DNA from: Rhipicephalus microplus
Lineage: Eukaryota; Arthropoda; Arachnida; Ixodida; Ixodidae
Assembly: GCF_043290135.1 (NCBI RefSeq)
Contig: NC_134705.1
Coordinates: 93,761,239-93,825,238 of the forward strand
Direction of reading: 5' to 3'
DNA: 64,000 bases
The notes beneath the pieces are model-generated. The model had not been told where the DNA came from. It did no database searches and saw nothing but the letters and a program-made list of their open reading frames with translations. The position numbers and the translations under genes are program-made. Below, one piece after another: positions 10,134-21,939 of the stretch (positions are counted from its first letter, which is position 1; each line of letters begins with the position of its first letter).

Positions 10134-10206
<73 letters not shown>
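9845..10206. repeat. (AT)n tracts enclosing an 82-bp perfect inverted repeat
   Basis: AT tracts (9845-9934 and 10137-10206) surround inverted arms 9932-10013 and 10026-10107 with a 12-nt spacer. I find no mismatch in the 82-bp arms. The arms contain CTGACGAAGGCCGTG, then CCACGGCTGAAACG. This has the same layout (TGAYGA, stem, GAAAC) as the PLE terminal block but a different sequence, so it is likely the terminus of a second PLE family in fold-back form. No coding sequence is attached. Confidence 0.8.
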
Positions 10207-10207
<1 letters not shown>

Positions 10208-10210
<3 letters not shown>

Positions 10211-10899
10211 GCTATTCGCAGGAGCCGGATTTGAGAATGGGTAGCACTAAGAGTTGCACAGAAAACAAGCATATGTGGAAAATACAGTCACAGACGTAGC
10301 GCAACAAATTTCCTAAAGCGACTCCTTTATGAATGAAGCTACAGTGCGTCCTTATAGAATTCCGAATATGGCTAAGAATGCACACGCGCTAAATAATAGT
10401 GTACTCATCGAGGTGAATCGGGCTGTCCCGAGCAAGTTCATTTGATCGAACTATACCATAGCGTCAATCACCTTCTTTCTAATGCGTAAGTTTCTGGTCA
10501 ACGCTGTTATTCGTCGCGCCGTCTGCATCCTTCGGGAATTCAGAGAACAATACGTTGTCATCTTTTCACCACGATGTAATGCATTTGGCGCACTTCAATG
10601 GTCTTTGCAAATCGCTTCCTTTAACTCTTTAAGCGGCTCTTTTACTAGCCTATGTAACGCTGTCCGTTCCTCTCCGTGCCAACGCGCCGCACCACGCTCC
10701 CTTCGCGGCTGTTGTGGGGTGGTGCCAAGTAGGTCACACCTTCCCTCGCCGTGCGTGGTGACGTCCCTTTCTCCCTTGCCAGCCCAATGCTCACCGCGTG
10801 TGACCTCTCTCTCGCTTTGTTCTCTCTACTGCGCGCAATGTTCCACCGCACATCGAGCGAACACTCTACAAGTTTATCTGCGATAGAGAGGACGCCGGA
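10208..10899. other. No recognisable gene
   Basis: The open frames here are short and have no recognisable domains. The stretch 10640-10880 is rich in pyrimidine runs on the plus strand and could be the leader of the Helitron-like remnant that follows. I see no promoter motif I would defend. Confidence 0.4.
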
Positions 10900-11693
10900 A
10901 AGGAAAGCTGCTTCGCCCGCCGAAACATGCGTCCAAGCGATTAAGCCTAACCAAGCCATCACGGGCGTCGCGAGAATTAGCAATTCTGATAGCATTCAAG
11001 AATGGCGACGTCGTGCCTGCAACACTGACGATGCATGATTCAGGGAAGCCGAACGCAAGCGTCAACACTGGAGACCAACGACACCGACAAGGTGCAAGTC
11101 ATGCTCACCGATCGCGTTCGAGAATGGAGACGGCGCGTGGGTAACACCGACGAGACGCGAGCGAAGGGAGCCGAGCGCAAGCGTCTTCAACGCGTCAGCA
11201 ACTCCGACGAGACGTGAGCAAAGGAAGCCGAATGGAAGCACCGACAGCATGCTGACAGCGGAAGGCAAACGTCAGCAAAGCCTCAACGTCCATGTCGTCG
11301 GCAACGTCTCGAAAGCGCCACGCGCCCTCCGCCGATGCACCCACCCGCAGGCACCAAGCTCCGCCGGCTGATCCAGAGGCCTCTCGCTGCCACAACTACG
11401 CTCGCGTCTGCACGTGGCGCGTGGCCAGAGTCATCCTCGACGCCTCCAGCAACGCCAGGGCTGACGCCTGCTTCCAACGACAGTTCTTTCACGGTAGTTT
11501 CGGTCACAGTTGCCGCGTGTGCGGCCATCTGTGGTTAGACAACCACCTGTCCAACGCTGGTTTCATCCGCAACCACAAGCAGTTGGCAGCGACAACCGAA
11601 GCGACTCGACGCGAGTTCTGTGCGCACCCGTATGACTTCGCGATCGGCGCCACCTGCAAAGAGTCGCTCACGACGGGCAAGTTCCGACGATGA
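10900..11693 (+). pseudogene. Helitron-like protein N-terminal remnant (decayed)
   Basis: Across several frames the stretch encodes degenerate basic repeats (EWRRRACNTDD, REWRRRVGNTDET, AERKRLQRVSNSDET), typical of the Arg/Ala-rich repeat tract that precedes Helitron-encoded proteins in ticks. From about 11460 a frame reads ADACFQRQFFHGSFGHSCRVCGHLWLDN, homologous to ARFKRDFVDRSFGHSCAVCDRLWFDN at 30.9 kb. The CxxC...LW element suggests a zinc-binding module. No Rep (HUH) or helicase motif follows, and the coding sequence stops at 11693. This is a fragment, older than the copy at 30.4-31.6 kb. The Helitron assignment is by family resemblance from memory. Confidence 0.5.
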
Positions 11694-12167
11694 GCAATAC
11701 GCATGGTTACCGTTATCTGCTTCGCCCGCCGGAACTTCCCGAGCCAAACCGTTCTTCCAGCACCCGCGTCGACTCCCGTTTCAACCAGGTCACCACCTTG
11801 TCCATATTTTTTGGCATGGTCCATAAGATTTGGCATTTTTGCATGGTCCATAATTTTTTCGGGCTCGCGCGTGCTGCACCGCGAAAATAAAGGATTATGC
11901 GTTTGCTTTTTAACGCACACAACACGTTAACATTTCTCCTTTCAAGGTGGACCCTGTTAGCACCATTTCCTAGCGTGGCCGCTAGGTGGCATACGCTTAG
12001 TTGGAGTCACGAAAGGGGATATACTACCATTCGTGGTTGGACAATGCCTGATAGGTGTGCTTCACGTAATTTTTATTTTGATAGTTACTTCAGTCCAACG
12101 ATTTGGCTTTGCGGTCACCAGCTCTCCAAAGTTGGTATTTCTGTACCCTTCGCAGTGCCGGATTACC
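11694..12167. other. No recognisable gene
   Basis: A tandem echo of 'GCATGGTCCATAA' occurs at 11813-11854. The rest shows no repeat or coding signature that I recognise. GGTGGCATACGCTTAG near 11981 resembles dispersed tick repeat borders, but I cannot assign it. Confidence 0.35.
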
Positions 12168-12690
12168 TTTAGGGGCGAAGCTCCTTAGGTTGTGGATCAT
12201 TCCGTCCTCTGTAGTCGTCGTAGTAGTACGTAGCCACCTCTAGTTTAAAAGTTGCTCTATAAATGCCCTTGTGTGTATGTGTTCATCGGAATAATATAAC
12301 TAGATGGCGTTAGTGGTTTCCACAATATATTCATGCAGTGAATGATGATGAGTGGGGCGAAACGTCTGTTCGCCCATCCGTGTCTCCATCTGTCTGTGCG
12401 TGCGGCGACCGTTCACCCATTCGTTCGTGCTTTCGTCCGTCCGTCTGTCTGTCCACGCATCTGTTCGTCCGTCCATGCTTCTGTCCATCTGTTCATCCGT
12501 GAGCCAGTCACTCCACCTGTCTATCCATCCGTGCTTCCATTCATTCATGCGTCTGTTCGTTCGTCCGTGCTTCCGTCCATCCTTGCGTCCGTTCGTGCCT
12601 CTGTCCGTCCGTCGCGATGGACAGACAGACTCATTGGTGGACGCTTCGCCCCACTCATTATCATTCGCCCCGTGAATATGCTGTGATTTT
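12168..12690 (+). repeat. Dispersed repeat with tetranucleotide (CCGT/CCAT) core
   Basis: It begins with TTAGGGGCGAAGCTCCTTAGG and includes CTAGATGGCGTTAG. The core is a degenerate tetranucleotide array (TCCG/TCCA/TCTG) at about 12370-12630, bounded by inverted ends: ATGATGATGAGTGGGGCGAA on the left and TTCGCCCCACTCATTATCAT on the right. The same ends and core recur at 25915-26140, 29188-29945 and 41497-41975. The core produces long false open frames rich in Ser, Val, His and Pro. I take it as a non-autonomous element family whose centre is a minisatellite. Confidence 0.65.
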
Positions 12691-13004
12691 TTACAAAGGG
12701 CCGTTTTTTACAAACTATTCGACATTACATTAGTTTTGTGCATTTTAATTTTAAGGCCTGTCATTCCTGTGTTCATTACCGCGCACCTAAATAAACGACC
12801 ATGGTCTTCTGACATCTTGCGTTCATCTAGATGCGACTGTCACGCTCAGAATTTCGTCCAGCGTCTTCAGGAAAGCGGTCGAGCACCATAATCACTGGAC
12901 TACTATGGCTTATTGGGGAAAAAGAGGAGCGTGGCTGAAGCCATACATTTGTCGCTTATTGGTAGTCAGCTAGGAATGGGTGAGCTCTTCATGTTTGCGG
13001 GACA
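12691..13004. other. No recognisable gene
   Basis: An AT-rich stretch (12700-12790) with AATAAA near 12790, then unassigned sequence. No coding or repeat signature. Confidence 0.3.
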
Positions 13005-13405
13005 GATTAAGCTCTCCGATAGTAGACTACCAAGTAGTCTAAATCATTAACCACTTTTTCTGAACACATGTAAAACTACATCATTGCTCGTGCTATTCAT
13101 TAAGGGTTTTGGCTCGAGGTGCTTGGAAACGGCTTTTGTTCTCGCATAGTAGGGTACGAAGTGCTCTGAATTGTTTAACACTTTTTTCCAAGCACATATT
13201 TCTCTGATCGTCGCAGGCTGCGTTCTTAACAGAGACAGCTCCAAGCTCTCCCATGGTAAAGTAAAAGTAGCACAACAAGTCGTTCACATTTTTTCTCAAC
13301 ACATGTCGTTGATAGCGACATCAATCCATCGGGACGTATGGCTCACTGCTCTTCCGTAGTTGACTACGAAGTACTTGAAATCGTTAAACACCTTTTCTAA
13401 ACACA
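13005..13405 (-). repeat. Tandem array of ~100-125 bp units (minus orientation)
   Basis: Four degenerate units can be aligned at about 13005-13072, 13130-13195, 13243-13305 and 13342-13405. Each reads, on the minus strand, TGTG-TTNAGAAAA-GTGTTTAACGATTT, then a palindromic GAGTACTT-GGTAGTC core, then CTATGGGAGAGC. Units of the same family occur on the plus strand at 33301-34380. No coding potential is seen, and the origin is unknown. Confidence 0.65.
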
Positions 13406-13828
13406 CTGCCTAAACTTCGGGTCTCATTTTCTTAGCATTAGTCTTGGTCATTTGAAACGGAGACCCTTAAACCTTCCAAAAGCGCATGCTTGAAGTTATC
13501 GGTTGAAGAAATGCAAGGTTACCGTGTGCTCATCGTGACATGAAATCCTTACTTGCAGCACTGGCGGTAACCAGAGTGAGAAAACAGGAAAGAAAACAGT
13601 GCATTCTGTACCTATTTAGCAGCAACAAAACACAAATTAACGACTGTTAAATTTGATAAACATATAAAGAGTGCGCGGAAGGCCAACTTATCATGAAAAC
13701 ACAAGAGAAAACTACCGAGAAACAGGTATAGTTGGAAACTGTGAGCGGAGAAACTTCTGAAGAAGACTCGATAGGTTCCCGGTAAAACATAGAGAAATTC
13801 ATTCTGACAACCGGAAGGATACGCTGCT
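13406..13828. other. No recognisable gene
   Basis: Low-complexity-free sequence without a long frame or a repeat that I recognise. It lies between the tandem array and a truncated LINE end. Confidence 0.3.
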
Positions 13829-14085
13829 AGTGGTACTGCTAGATATATCTAATTTTTTGTCCCCCTCCTTCATTTTTGCTAATTTGTTTTATATATTCGA
13901 GTTTTTCAGATTCTACTGCACTTTTAACCATTTTAAAAGAAACATTATTATTGTTCTTATCTAATTTATCTTTTTAGCAAGCGTTGTGTAAAAAAATTTT
14001 CGTTACAAGGTACAGTGTGGCCAATACCCCTTGTGAATATGAGTTAAGTTCTTCTGGGCGACAAGACAAAACAATACAATATTTA
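13829..14085 (+). mobile_element. 5'-truncated LINE, 3' UTR only (same family as 14256-19570)
   Basis: From GCTGCTAGTGGTACTGC to the GACAAGACAAAAC tail the sequence is collinear with 19312-19570, the 3' UTR of the large LINE to its right, with scattered differences. Nothing upstream of the C-terminal codons is present, as expected for abortive target-primed reverse transcription. It sits about 80 bp outside the Gypsy element that contains the long copy. Confidence 0.75.
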
Positions 14086-14164
14086 GTACATGACCACTAA
14101 TTTCGAATTATCTGGTAGCACCGGAATGCAGGTGATTGCCACTTTATGAAGCAGCACATAATAT

Positions 14165-14255
14165 TGTTACCACATATGTAATTTAGGTATGTGCACCTGT
14201 GTAGCTGGGAACAAGGTGGTGGCAGAAGAAGAGGACGTTCGGTTGGTGGCAAGAG
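14165..14255 (+). repeat. 5' LTR, left part (split by LINE)
   Basis: It starts TGTTACCACATATG and matches the first 92 bp of the 3' LTR (24377-24468). It ends at GGTGGCAAGAG, exactly where the LINE starts. Confidence 0.88.
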
Positions 14256-14394
14256 AGGCGCGTGGGAACGTGCAGAGAGCGGAGCGGGCAGTCGACCTTT
14301 CCTGCAGTAGCTGGCGCTTTCGATTGCACGTCCTGCGAGAAGGGATCTGCCACACTCATCACCTTTGGTTCTTTATTAGGGGTAGAAATACTTT

Positions 14395-15563
14395 TTGCTG
14401 ACTTTTGAGGAGCCATCCATGCCGGTCTCCGGTCCCAGCCAGGGCTCGCCCTGGTCGGCCAGTCGCCCTGCTGAATCGGTACCACTGGAGTGTTTCCTAA
14501 AGAACGGCGTAAGCTGTTTGCCTGTCGCGCTTGTTCCCACTGATGGTGGAGCCATTCGGTTCAGTGAAATGGGGGTGTTTCAAGAAGAACTTCGCAACAT
14601 AAGCGGTTATTTTCTGGACATCTCGGAGGTGAGGCGTTGCGGCAAGGCCGGCATACTATCCAGGTCTTCAAATATTCAATGCTTAACAGACTTACTGGCC
14701 GCCACGAGATTTGCGTTCATTGCTGTTCGCGCTTTTATCCCCCTTATCTTGCTTGCATGAAGGGCATTGTTCATGGTGTTCCAACTAACATTAGTCCTGA
14801 AGCATTCTTAAAGATGGTCTCTCCGGCAAGCGTGATATCTGTCTACAGATGCACCAGACCTGTAGGTGATACGCGAGTCCCTACTGAAAGCGTCATCGTT
14901 ACCTTTGCTGGTCTCACACGCCCCTCTGAGCTGAAGGCCTGGCCTTATCTATTCCGTGTAGAGGCATTGACACCTCGCCCACTGCAACGCCGTAACTGCT
15001 GGCGATTTGGACATAGCGCTAATGCTTGAAGGTCCTCATTGAGATGTGCGAATTGCGGTGGGGCACATGCCGCATCAAATTGTCAGGTAGACAACTGCAG
15101 GTGTTGCCTATGTGATGGAGCACACACAGCCACGTACAATAGCTGCCCTGCTCGAGAACGTGAAACACAAATTCTAGATATAATGGAAAAACGCCGTTGT
15201 TCTCGGTCTGAGGCAACATCCTTCATTAGAGAGCGCGAAGTGGGGTACGCTGCTGCTACGTCACGCCAGTGTGGGTCAATTGAAGCGATGGTTGCTTCCG
15301 CAGTGTCGGCAGCAATAGATAAGGCCATGCCGATGAATATGGAATGGCTTTTCAACCCCTTCGCTGAAGGTCTGACCGAGATACTCGCCGCCAGGTCAAA
15401 CAGCCTTATTCCCTCCTTCACTGCACACACTGTCACGGTCCAGGGTAAAGCTGAGCATCTCGACAATGAACAAAATTATCGGTGTCAAGAAGATGTTACC
15501 CCAGACACGCTTGTCAGCGCTCAGTCGGTGACCCCCTGTGGGGCCCGGTGGGTCGTTTGGTGA
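14395..15563 (+). pseudogene. LINE ORF1, nucleic-acid-binding protein (broken)
   Basis: The first part (14395 to about 14700) and the rest lie in different frames, and TGA at 15027-15029 interrupts the second frame. The C-terminal half has clustered zinc knuckles: NCWRFGHSANA just before the stop, then CANCGGAHAASNC and CCLCDGAHTATYNSC (CX2CX4HX4-5C spacing). ORF1 proteins of this kind coat LINE RNA. The N-terminal start cannot be fixed because the element 5' end is uncertain. The copy is inactive. Confidence 0.75.
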
Positions 15564-15720
15564 CATGAGGCTTGGTAATATCTTTCATAAACGACGCAAT
15601 GCTCCATTGTCTCCAACCAGTTTGCCAATGTCGAAACCAAAAAAGTTATTACTAATACTAACAACGAGCAGGACGTTTTGCGTTCTGCAGTCGAGTCAAC
15701 TATATTAAGTCCATCATAGC

Positions 15721-18700
15721 GCCAGTAAAAGTTCTCCAGTGGAATTGTCCTTCCTTATCTTCCGCTTACATAGATCTTATTTATCTCATACAGCAAACAA
15801 ATCCTAATATAGTTTTACTTCAAGAGTCTTGGCTTTGAGTAAACCAAATGTTTAATCTGAAATATTTTTGAAATTTTAGACTGGATCGGCCAGGCAGGGG
15901 AGGTGGATTATTGGCCCTAATATCTTCAAAAATGTGTCAACATGTTACTGTAACTTTTGAACATATTTGCCCGGATTGTGAATAGTTAGGAATAGATTGT
16001 TTGTTACCTGACTCCAACAGTAATACAGTGATTAATGCGTACTTTCCGAATGGAGTAAGACGCACAGATCACCTAGATTGTGTTATCAAGAATTCTTCGT
16101 CAAATTCAATTTTATTGGCTGGGGATTTTAACTCGCATCACACTTCTTGGGGGTTTAAAACAGATGGCCGTGGCAAAAGATTGTGGAATTGGTAGCAGGT
16201 TAATAACTCTGGACAAGTTACTTTTCTACGCGAGATAAGCGCATCCACATTAGACCTAGCTTTTTCGTGTGCCCAGTTTATAATGTCATCGTGGGAAACG
16301 TTTGATAATGGGACGAGTAGTGATCATGTACCGGTTACCCATGAAATAATGCTACCACAACTCACCTCTGCTGTACGGCAACAACGGTTCACCAACTATA
16401 AAATTTCTAAAACTGTTTTAAACTCCGCACTCTCGTCATTGAGAGGACGCGTCGGACAGCAACGAGCTGCTTCAGTAGTAGCGTGTCTAAGTGACTCTGT
16501 CCAGCCGCCAAAGTTTTCTGTTCAGTACGACAACACACCGTCAAATTCAGCTTGGTGGATTGTAGATTGTACGCTTGCGTATAGGCGACGTAAGGCTGCA
16601 TAGAAACGTTTACGCCACAACCATACTCCGAAAAAATGGGTTGACTATAAATTCCACGCAGCGCTGTTTAAACGTACAGTTGCTATAGCTAAAGATAAAC
16701 ACAATTCTGACTTACATTCGCATTTATCAAAACCTGATAAGAGATCTGCCCTATACAGGTTTCTATGGAACAAAAAATCGACGCAGGTACCAGCATATTC
16801 GCATTCAGTAGTGCTGTATCCTAAAGAGACAACAGATTTGTTAGAGGGCATCGCGAAAGGACTTCAAGCGCGTTTCGCTTCGTCGTGCTTGAGACCTGTG
16901 ACATTCAAAAGCGCAAACTCAGACTTTCAGGAAGCCGCTATGGCGGAACTGGCAGATGTCATACTAACTGTAAAGCAAGCGGCTCCCGGTCCAGATCAGA
17001 TTACAAGCTCTATGAATAAATTGATATTTATTTCCCATCCCGATGAGCTTTTGAATATTGTTAACTGCTCCTTATAGCACACATGGATTCCAAGCGCATG
17101 AAAAATTGCTAAAGTTGTGTTGCTGCAAAAAAATCCAAGCCTCGGATATGTCCTGGATAACATTCGGCTAATTTCACTTACTTCAAACCTAGTTAAAATA
17201 TTGAAAGAATTCTTCATAGAAGGCTCAGTGAATTAATCGCTCGTCAGGACATCCTTTCACCAAGGCAAGTAGGATTTAGACAGGGGTGCACTATATGGTC
17301 GGCTCATGTCGGAACGGCGAATCCGCCTTGCAAAAGTATCTGGTGAGCTTTCTGCATAAGTTACGTTAGATATCGCAAAAGCCTGCGATAGTGTAGAACA
17401 CAGTACAATAATTTCAAGATCAGTGGACTGTGAGGTGCCCAAGTACATTACATCTTGGGTTCAGGAGTTTCTCTTTGAGAGACAATTCTTTTGTTGCCAC
17501 GAGAAAATTACTTCTGCCTCATATAAGCAAACAAGAGGTGTTCCGCAAGGATCAGTCCTGTCACATCTTTTATTTACTATATTATTATCTTCCATTCGCG
17601 TTCATAAAAATGTTTCTCTTTACGTCTACGCCGATGATATTGCTTTTTTCTCGTCATCCCGAGATATCAGTCGTTTATATCAAATCTTACAGTCATATTT
17701 GAGTGACCTTGAGGTATGGCTTGGCGGGTTGTCTTTTTCACTTAATGGTAGCAAATGTGCTCTGCTTCTATTCCCTCTATCCGTTTCCGTATTCCTCTCA
17801 CTGCATTATCGAAATGATCCGATTCCACAAGTAAAAGCTCTAAAATATCTTGCCAATATTGTTTACGTGGACAACTTAAATTGGCAGCAACAAATAGAAT
17901 CAAACACCCGTAAAGCAGAAAGCGCCCTAGGCTTGCTACACCGGTTTTGCAATAAGAATTCAGGAATGCGCAGGGAGGGACACGTTACTTATGATATACA
18001 AAATTTACGTACGCCCAATTCTGGAGTTTGGTTGCGTTCTGTTTTCCGGAAGTGCTGAGTACAAATTAAAACCTCTTATATTGCTAGAAAGGCAAGCTCT
18101 GCGGCTGTGTCTCGGGCTACCTAGGTGTGTCGCGAATAGCGTGCTTTATTTGGAAGCTAGAATCATTCCACTTGATGCTAGATTTCGACAACTTACTGTG
18201 CAAACATTCTTAAAACTTTACGATGCGCCCCTCTTTTGTTCACAGACAGTTTGCATCAAACATTCAGTTTCTTTCTTTCAGCGCCCGTGGTTTCGTTATC
18301 AAAGATCCCAAGTCAGTTTCGTCGAGTGTCTGTTATCAAATCTTCACGTTTCTCTCCACCATTTAACTCCCCAAACCCAGTGCTCGGTGCAAGTTGACTT
18401 AATTTTCGATGACATTTTCTCGAAAAATGCCAAGTTACTTCCAAAGCATGTTCTGGAGGGTTTCCTTCAAGACCATCTCAGTCATTTTCCCAAATACGTG
18501 GTAATTTCAACGGATGCAACGCAAAATCTTCAGAAGGCTGAAGTAGGTATTTTTTCTCATCAGCTTAATTGGTCTTTTGCGCTCCGATTCCCTGACTTCA
18601 CATCAGCTTATCTCGCGGAATTCCTGGCTATTACATTGTCTCTTCGAAAACTAAATTATCAGCAATCAAAAGCTAATATTATTTTGGATGTTTTGTCTGT

Positions 18701-19372
18701 ATGTACACATTTAACGTCCGCAAAGCAGTCTCCTCTTCTCAGGAATTTTGGTCTCTCGTACCGCATAGCCTATCAGAAGTTCTGTTTATTTGGGTCCCCA
18801 GGCATGCTGGAATTGTACTAAATGAAATGGCTGATTCGCTCGCTTCGGCATCTTTAAATTTCCCGGTGGTGCTAGTAGCTCCACAGTTTCCTTTTATTAC
18901 TGCCAAACGATTAAAACGCCTGTTAATCTTAAAAATCAACGAAACGTCGCTATTACAATCTGAAGAATTTGGGCACTTGCAATTCACACGGAACACCGCA
19001 AAATGCCTCGTCCGTCAATGTGAGGTGACCCTCACAAGCTTTCGCTTTAGAGTTCCTCGGTTAAATTTTTATCACAACAAATCAGGATTTTCATTAACTA
19101 ACGTATGTGCAGTTTGCAATGAAACGGAAACAATAGATCACTTTCTTCTCACATGCCGCCGCTTCGCCTCACTGCGCCGAATCATTCTTGAAAAACCGAT
19201 TCGTATGCTCGAATTGCCAGTCAATACATCCACCCTATTATCGTTTGGAGACAGTCAGTTCGGTGTGGGCCGCAGTGCTATGCGGCCACACCGCAGTGGT
19301 GTGGGCCGCAGTGCTGCTAGTGGTACTGCCAGATATATCAAATTTTTTGTCCCCCTTCCTCATTCTTGTTAA
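15721..19372 (+). pseudogene. LINE ORF2: endonuclease, RT, RNase H (broken)
   Basis: The endonuclease starts at VLQWNCPSL (about 15730) and includes LLQESWL, LAGDFNSHHTSWG and the SDHVPV motif near 16320. RT follows with PGPDQIT, TRGVPQGSVLS and YADDIAFFSS (about 17625-17655). RNase H spans about 18490-18830: STDAT, AEFLA, a DVL in place of the usual DSL, and WVPRHAG. The C-terminal finger is CAVCNETETIDHFLLTC. There are stops at 15837, 15871, 15982, 16194, 17075 and 17226 among others, plus frameshifts between RT and RNase H. A direct repeat with hairpin potential (GTGTGGGCCGCAGTGCT at 19263 and 19300) sits near the C terminus. Confidence 0.82.
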
Positions 19373-19570
19373 TTTGTTTTATATATTCTGGTTGATCGAA
19401 TTCTTCTGCATTTTTTTCACGTTTTTCCACAGGAACGTTATTATTGTTCTTATCTAATTTCTCATTGTTTTTAGCAAGCGTTGTAAAAAAATATCTATTA
19501 TAAGGTACAGTGTGGCCAATCCCTCATGTGAGTATGAGCCAAGATCTCCTAGGCGACAAGACAAGACAAG

Positions 19571-19653
19571 CTCAATGTTGCGCGTTCACTGCTGCATACC
19601 GCCCAGTCGACCATTACGTCGGCTCTGAATAAACCTATCTCGTATACGTAACA
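19571..19653 (+). repeat. 5' LTR, right part, with polyadenylation signal
   Basis: Collinear with 24469-24551 of the 3' LTR. It contains AATAAA at 19629 and ends CGTAACA. It is followed by a likely primer-binding site, TGGTAGAGGTGCTGG (from 19657), offset 3 nt from the LTR end. The minus-strand Gypsy element at 54.6-61.4 kb has a similar TGGTGGAAGTGCTGG after its LTR. Confidence 0.85.
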
Positions 19654-19673
19654 TAGTGGTAGAGGTGCTGGGT

Positions 19674-20990
19674 ATGGCACGTCGACGTACCACGGAGCCA
19701 CATCTGTTCGGAGTTCGCCAGAGCCGTCGTCTGGCCGGTCTGCCACCGACAACAACCGTCATGGCCGAGAGCGAAGGTCAGGAGTCAACTGCTTCGACTT
19801 CGCGCAGTTCTACGCTGGCTACACCTAGGCATCACTACATGGAGCCCCGCCCGTTCGCGGGAATGTCAGGAGAAGATGTTGACGTGTGGCTAACGCACTA
19901 CAAAAGGGTGAGCCGGTACAACCACTGGAACTCTATCGATCAACTGGACAACGTAGCGCTGTTTCTCACGGACACTGCCCTGATGTGGTATGAAAACGAC
20001 GAAGAGTACTTGACAACATGGGCTCTATTTGCTCAAGAACTGAAGAAGTGTTTTGGTGACTCCAACTCAAAGAAGAAAAGTGCGGAGCGTACTGTGGCTG
20101 GAAGAGCTCAGACTCCTGGAGAAACATGCACTGCTCATATAGAGGATGTTCTTAAGCTTTCCAAGATTATAAACTCGCAGATGTCTGAAGAATACAGGGT
20201 CTACACCTCTTGAATGACATAGCGGAAGACGTTTACAATTTTCTGATAGGCAGGGATGACCTCACCTCTGTCTCTGACGTCCAACATCACGGCCGCACGT
20301 TTGAAAAACTGAAGACTTGCCCCGAAATTTGGTAGGCTGGCAAATGTGACAACGGTCGCCAACGTCGACATGAGCCCGCCCACCTACCTTGCTGCTCATA
20401 TTCGGGCAAAAGTGCTTGAAGAGCTGCAGCGACAAGGTGGTGGGGTGGACGAAACCATTACTCATGCACTTACCTACCAATCCACTCTACTACACGGCGG
20501 CGCCAGTAGCTCCTTTGCCACCATCGGTATGTGTGACAGACATAAGCGAAACTGGAACTTTGTGGCCACGTCGTGACTCCTTGGCAGTCGACCAGCGATA
20601 TGGCCAACGCCTTCGTCACGCCCCACCACACAGAGGTTGGCACCCCCCGCTCAGCAAGCTCGTCACCGACCCTTCACAGCTGAGCGGTCTCAGCATTGGT
20701 TCGGTGGACGTCCTCTACCAGTCTGCTACAACTGTGGCTTCGAAGGCCACATTGCCAGGTGTTGCACCTACCAGCAGCCGCCAAAATACGACCGATCACT
20801 GAGATATAACCATTCTGGCGTTACCCGAGCACTGACATTTCCGGGAAGCACGTCTTACGAAATCCTAGGTCCACTACGAAACCAATCTCCGGCCTGTGAC
20901 CGCAGTGTGACACCACTGCCTGCTCCTCGTGCCAACCAATCACCGTCTCCTTGGCGCCGCCACTCCTCGCCTCCTACGGAAAACTAGCCG
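19674..20990 (+). pseudogene. gag: Gypsy gag (broken)
   Basis: The likely start is ATG 19674 (MARRRTTEPHLFGVRQSRR). The matrix/capsid-like part reads MEPRPFAGMSGEDVDVWLTHYKRVSRYN and TDTALMWYENDEEY. A frameshift near 20200 moves the continuation (HLLNDIAEDVYNFLIGRDD) to another frame, and further shifts follow. A single CCHC zinc knuckle, CYNCGFEGHIARCC, lies near 20728-20769. Gag would assemble the particle and package RNA. Several shifts and stops make the copy inactive. Confidence 0.8.
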
Positions 20991-21049
20991 GCGCGGCCGT
21001 TGGAGGTGAGGTCGCCGGACAGTCTTCGATTTCAACAGATATACCTCTA

Positions 21050-21520
21050 TTAGCTTCCATGTTTAGAAAATAAGGTTCGAGTGCTTATCGGTAATGTACC
21101 AACAATGGCGTTAGTGGACACAGGTGTAACCGTGTCACTGATGAGTTTAGTTTTCACCCGCCTCCTTCGACGAAAAGTGATGTTTCGTTGGGACCGTCCT
21201 GATACGTTTTGTGGAGTGAGCGGAGAGGTGTTACAACCTGTTGGTGTCTGCACTGTGACTGTTAGTTTGGCGTGCCAGAACTTTGTTGCAGAGTTTGCTG
21301 TTCTCCCTCATACTACGCATGACGTCATTCTGGGACTCGATTTCTTGAAGCTATGTGATAGGACAAATTACAGTACATTCCGATATCTCAGTTGCGTTTA
21401 TAGAAAACTCGCCCTTTCAGGAAAATGTTTTTCGCGTGTCCGTGGACACAACTGTGCCGCCAATGTCTGCGAAATGTGTCCCTGTTGTCTGCTCCCCTGC
21501 AAGCGAGAAAACATTTGACG
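21050..21520 (+). pseudogene. Gypsy aspartic protease region
   Basis: The frame from 21081 reads LIGNVPTMALVDTGVTVSLMS, then a core ending in HDVILGLDFL. The catalytic triad is DTGV in place of the usual DTG(A/S); the Asp is kept. The ILGLDFL block is the second conserved protease element. Downstream (21355-21882) is the linker between protease and RT in another frame. The domain by itself could be intact, but the polyprotein is not. Confidence 0.75.
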
Positions 21521-21939
21521 CAACTGTGGAGCCCGTGCATCTCAGTTGCATAAAGAAGACAGTTTTAATGCCCCACTGCACGTTATCGGTTGAGCAAGGG
21601 CATACTGGTTTATGGGTGATTAACTGCTCTGACGAACCAACATTGCTGCTGGAGGGTCTGAAACTTGCAAAGATTCGTGAACACCATGTATTCTCGCTTG
21701 CCATCCTTGCAGAAAGCAGCGATTGCCCGTATAAAACCTGTAGCGATAATCTGCACGTCAAGGACACCACTATTATGGCTATGATTGACATGCCACTTAG
21801 CACCAAGGAACGTAATGAACTGGCCAGTATTCTGCGCAAACATGCCGGTATTTTTTATTTCGCTCAGCACAATCCACCGTAATGCCCTGCCTCTCGTATA
21901 AAGCACCGAGTCGACACGACATCTCACAGACCTCTTCGA

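Larger units (their letters stand above)
14256..19570 (+). mobile_element. I-like LINE with RNase H, inserted in the Gypsy 5' LTR
   Basis: This 5.3-kb non-LTR element has a zinc-knuckle ORF1, an ORF2 with apurinic-type endonuclease, RT (YADD), RNase H and a C-terminal Cys finger, a 3' UTR and an (ACAAG)n tail. The RNase H places it in the I/R1/LOA/Jockey group of LINEs, probably I-like. LTR sequence resumes directly after the tail with no base lost. I see no clear target duplication beyond a possible CAAG. Confidence 0.82.

Noticed and set aside
12300..12686. Open frames of more than 100 codons on both strands in the tetranucleotide repeat (also at 25.9, 29.7 and 41.6 kb)
   Set aside because: A 4-bp repeat gives stop-free frames in several phases. 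Composition follows the repeat, and the same pattern recurs at unrelated copies.
13005..13405. CRISPR-like array (repeated units with variable spacing)
   Set aside because: The units are degenerate, about 100-125 bp apart, and the genome is eukaryotic. Repeats are not conserved as in CRISPR and no spacers of uniform length exist.
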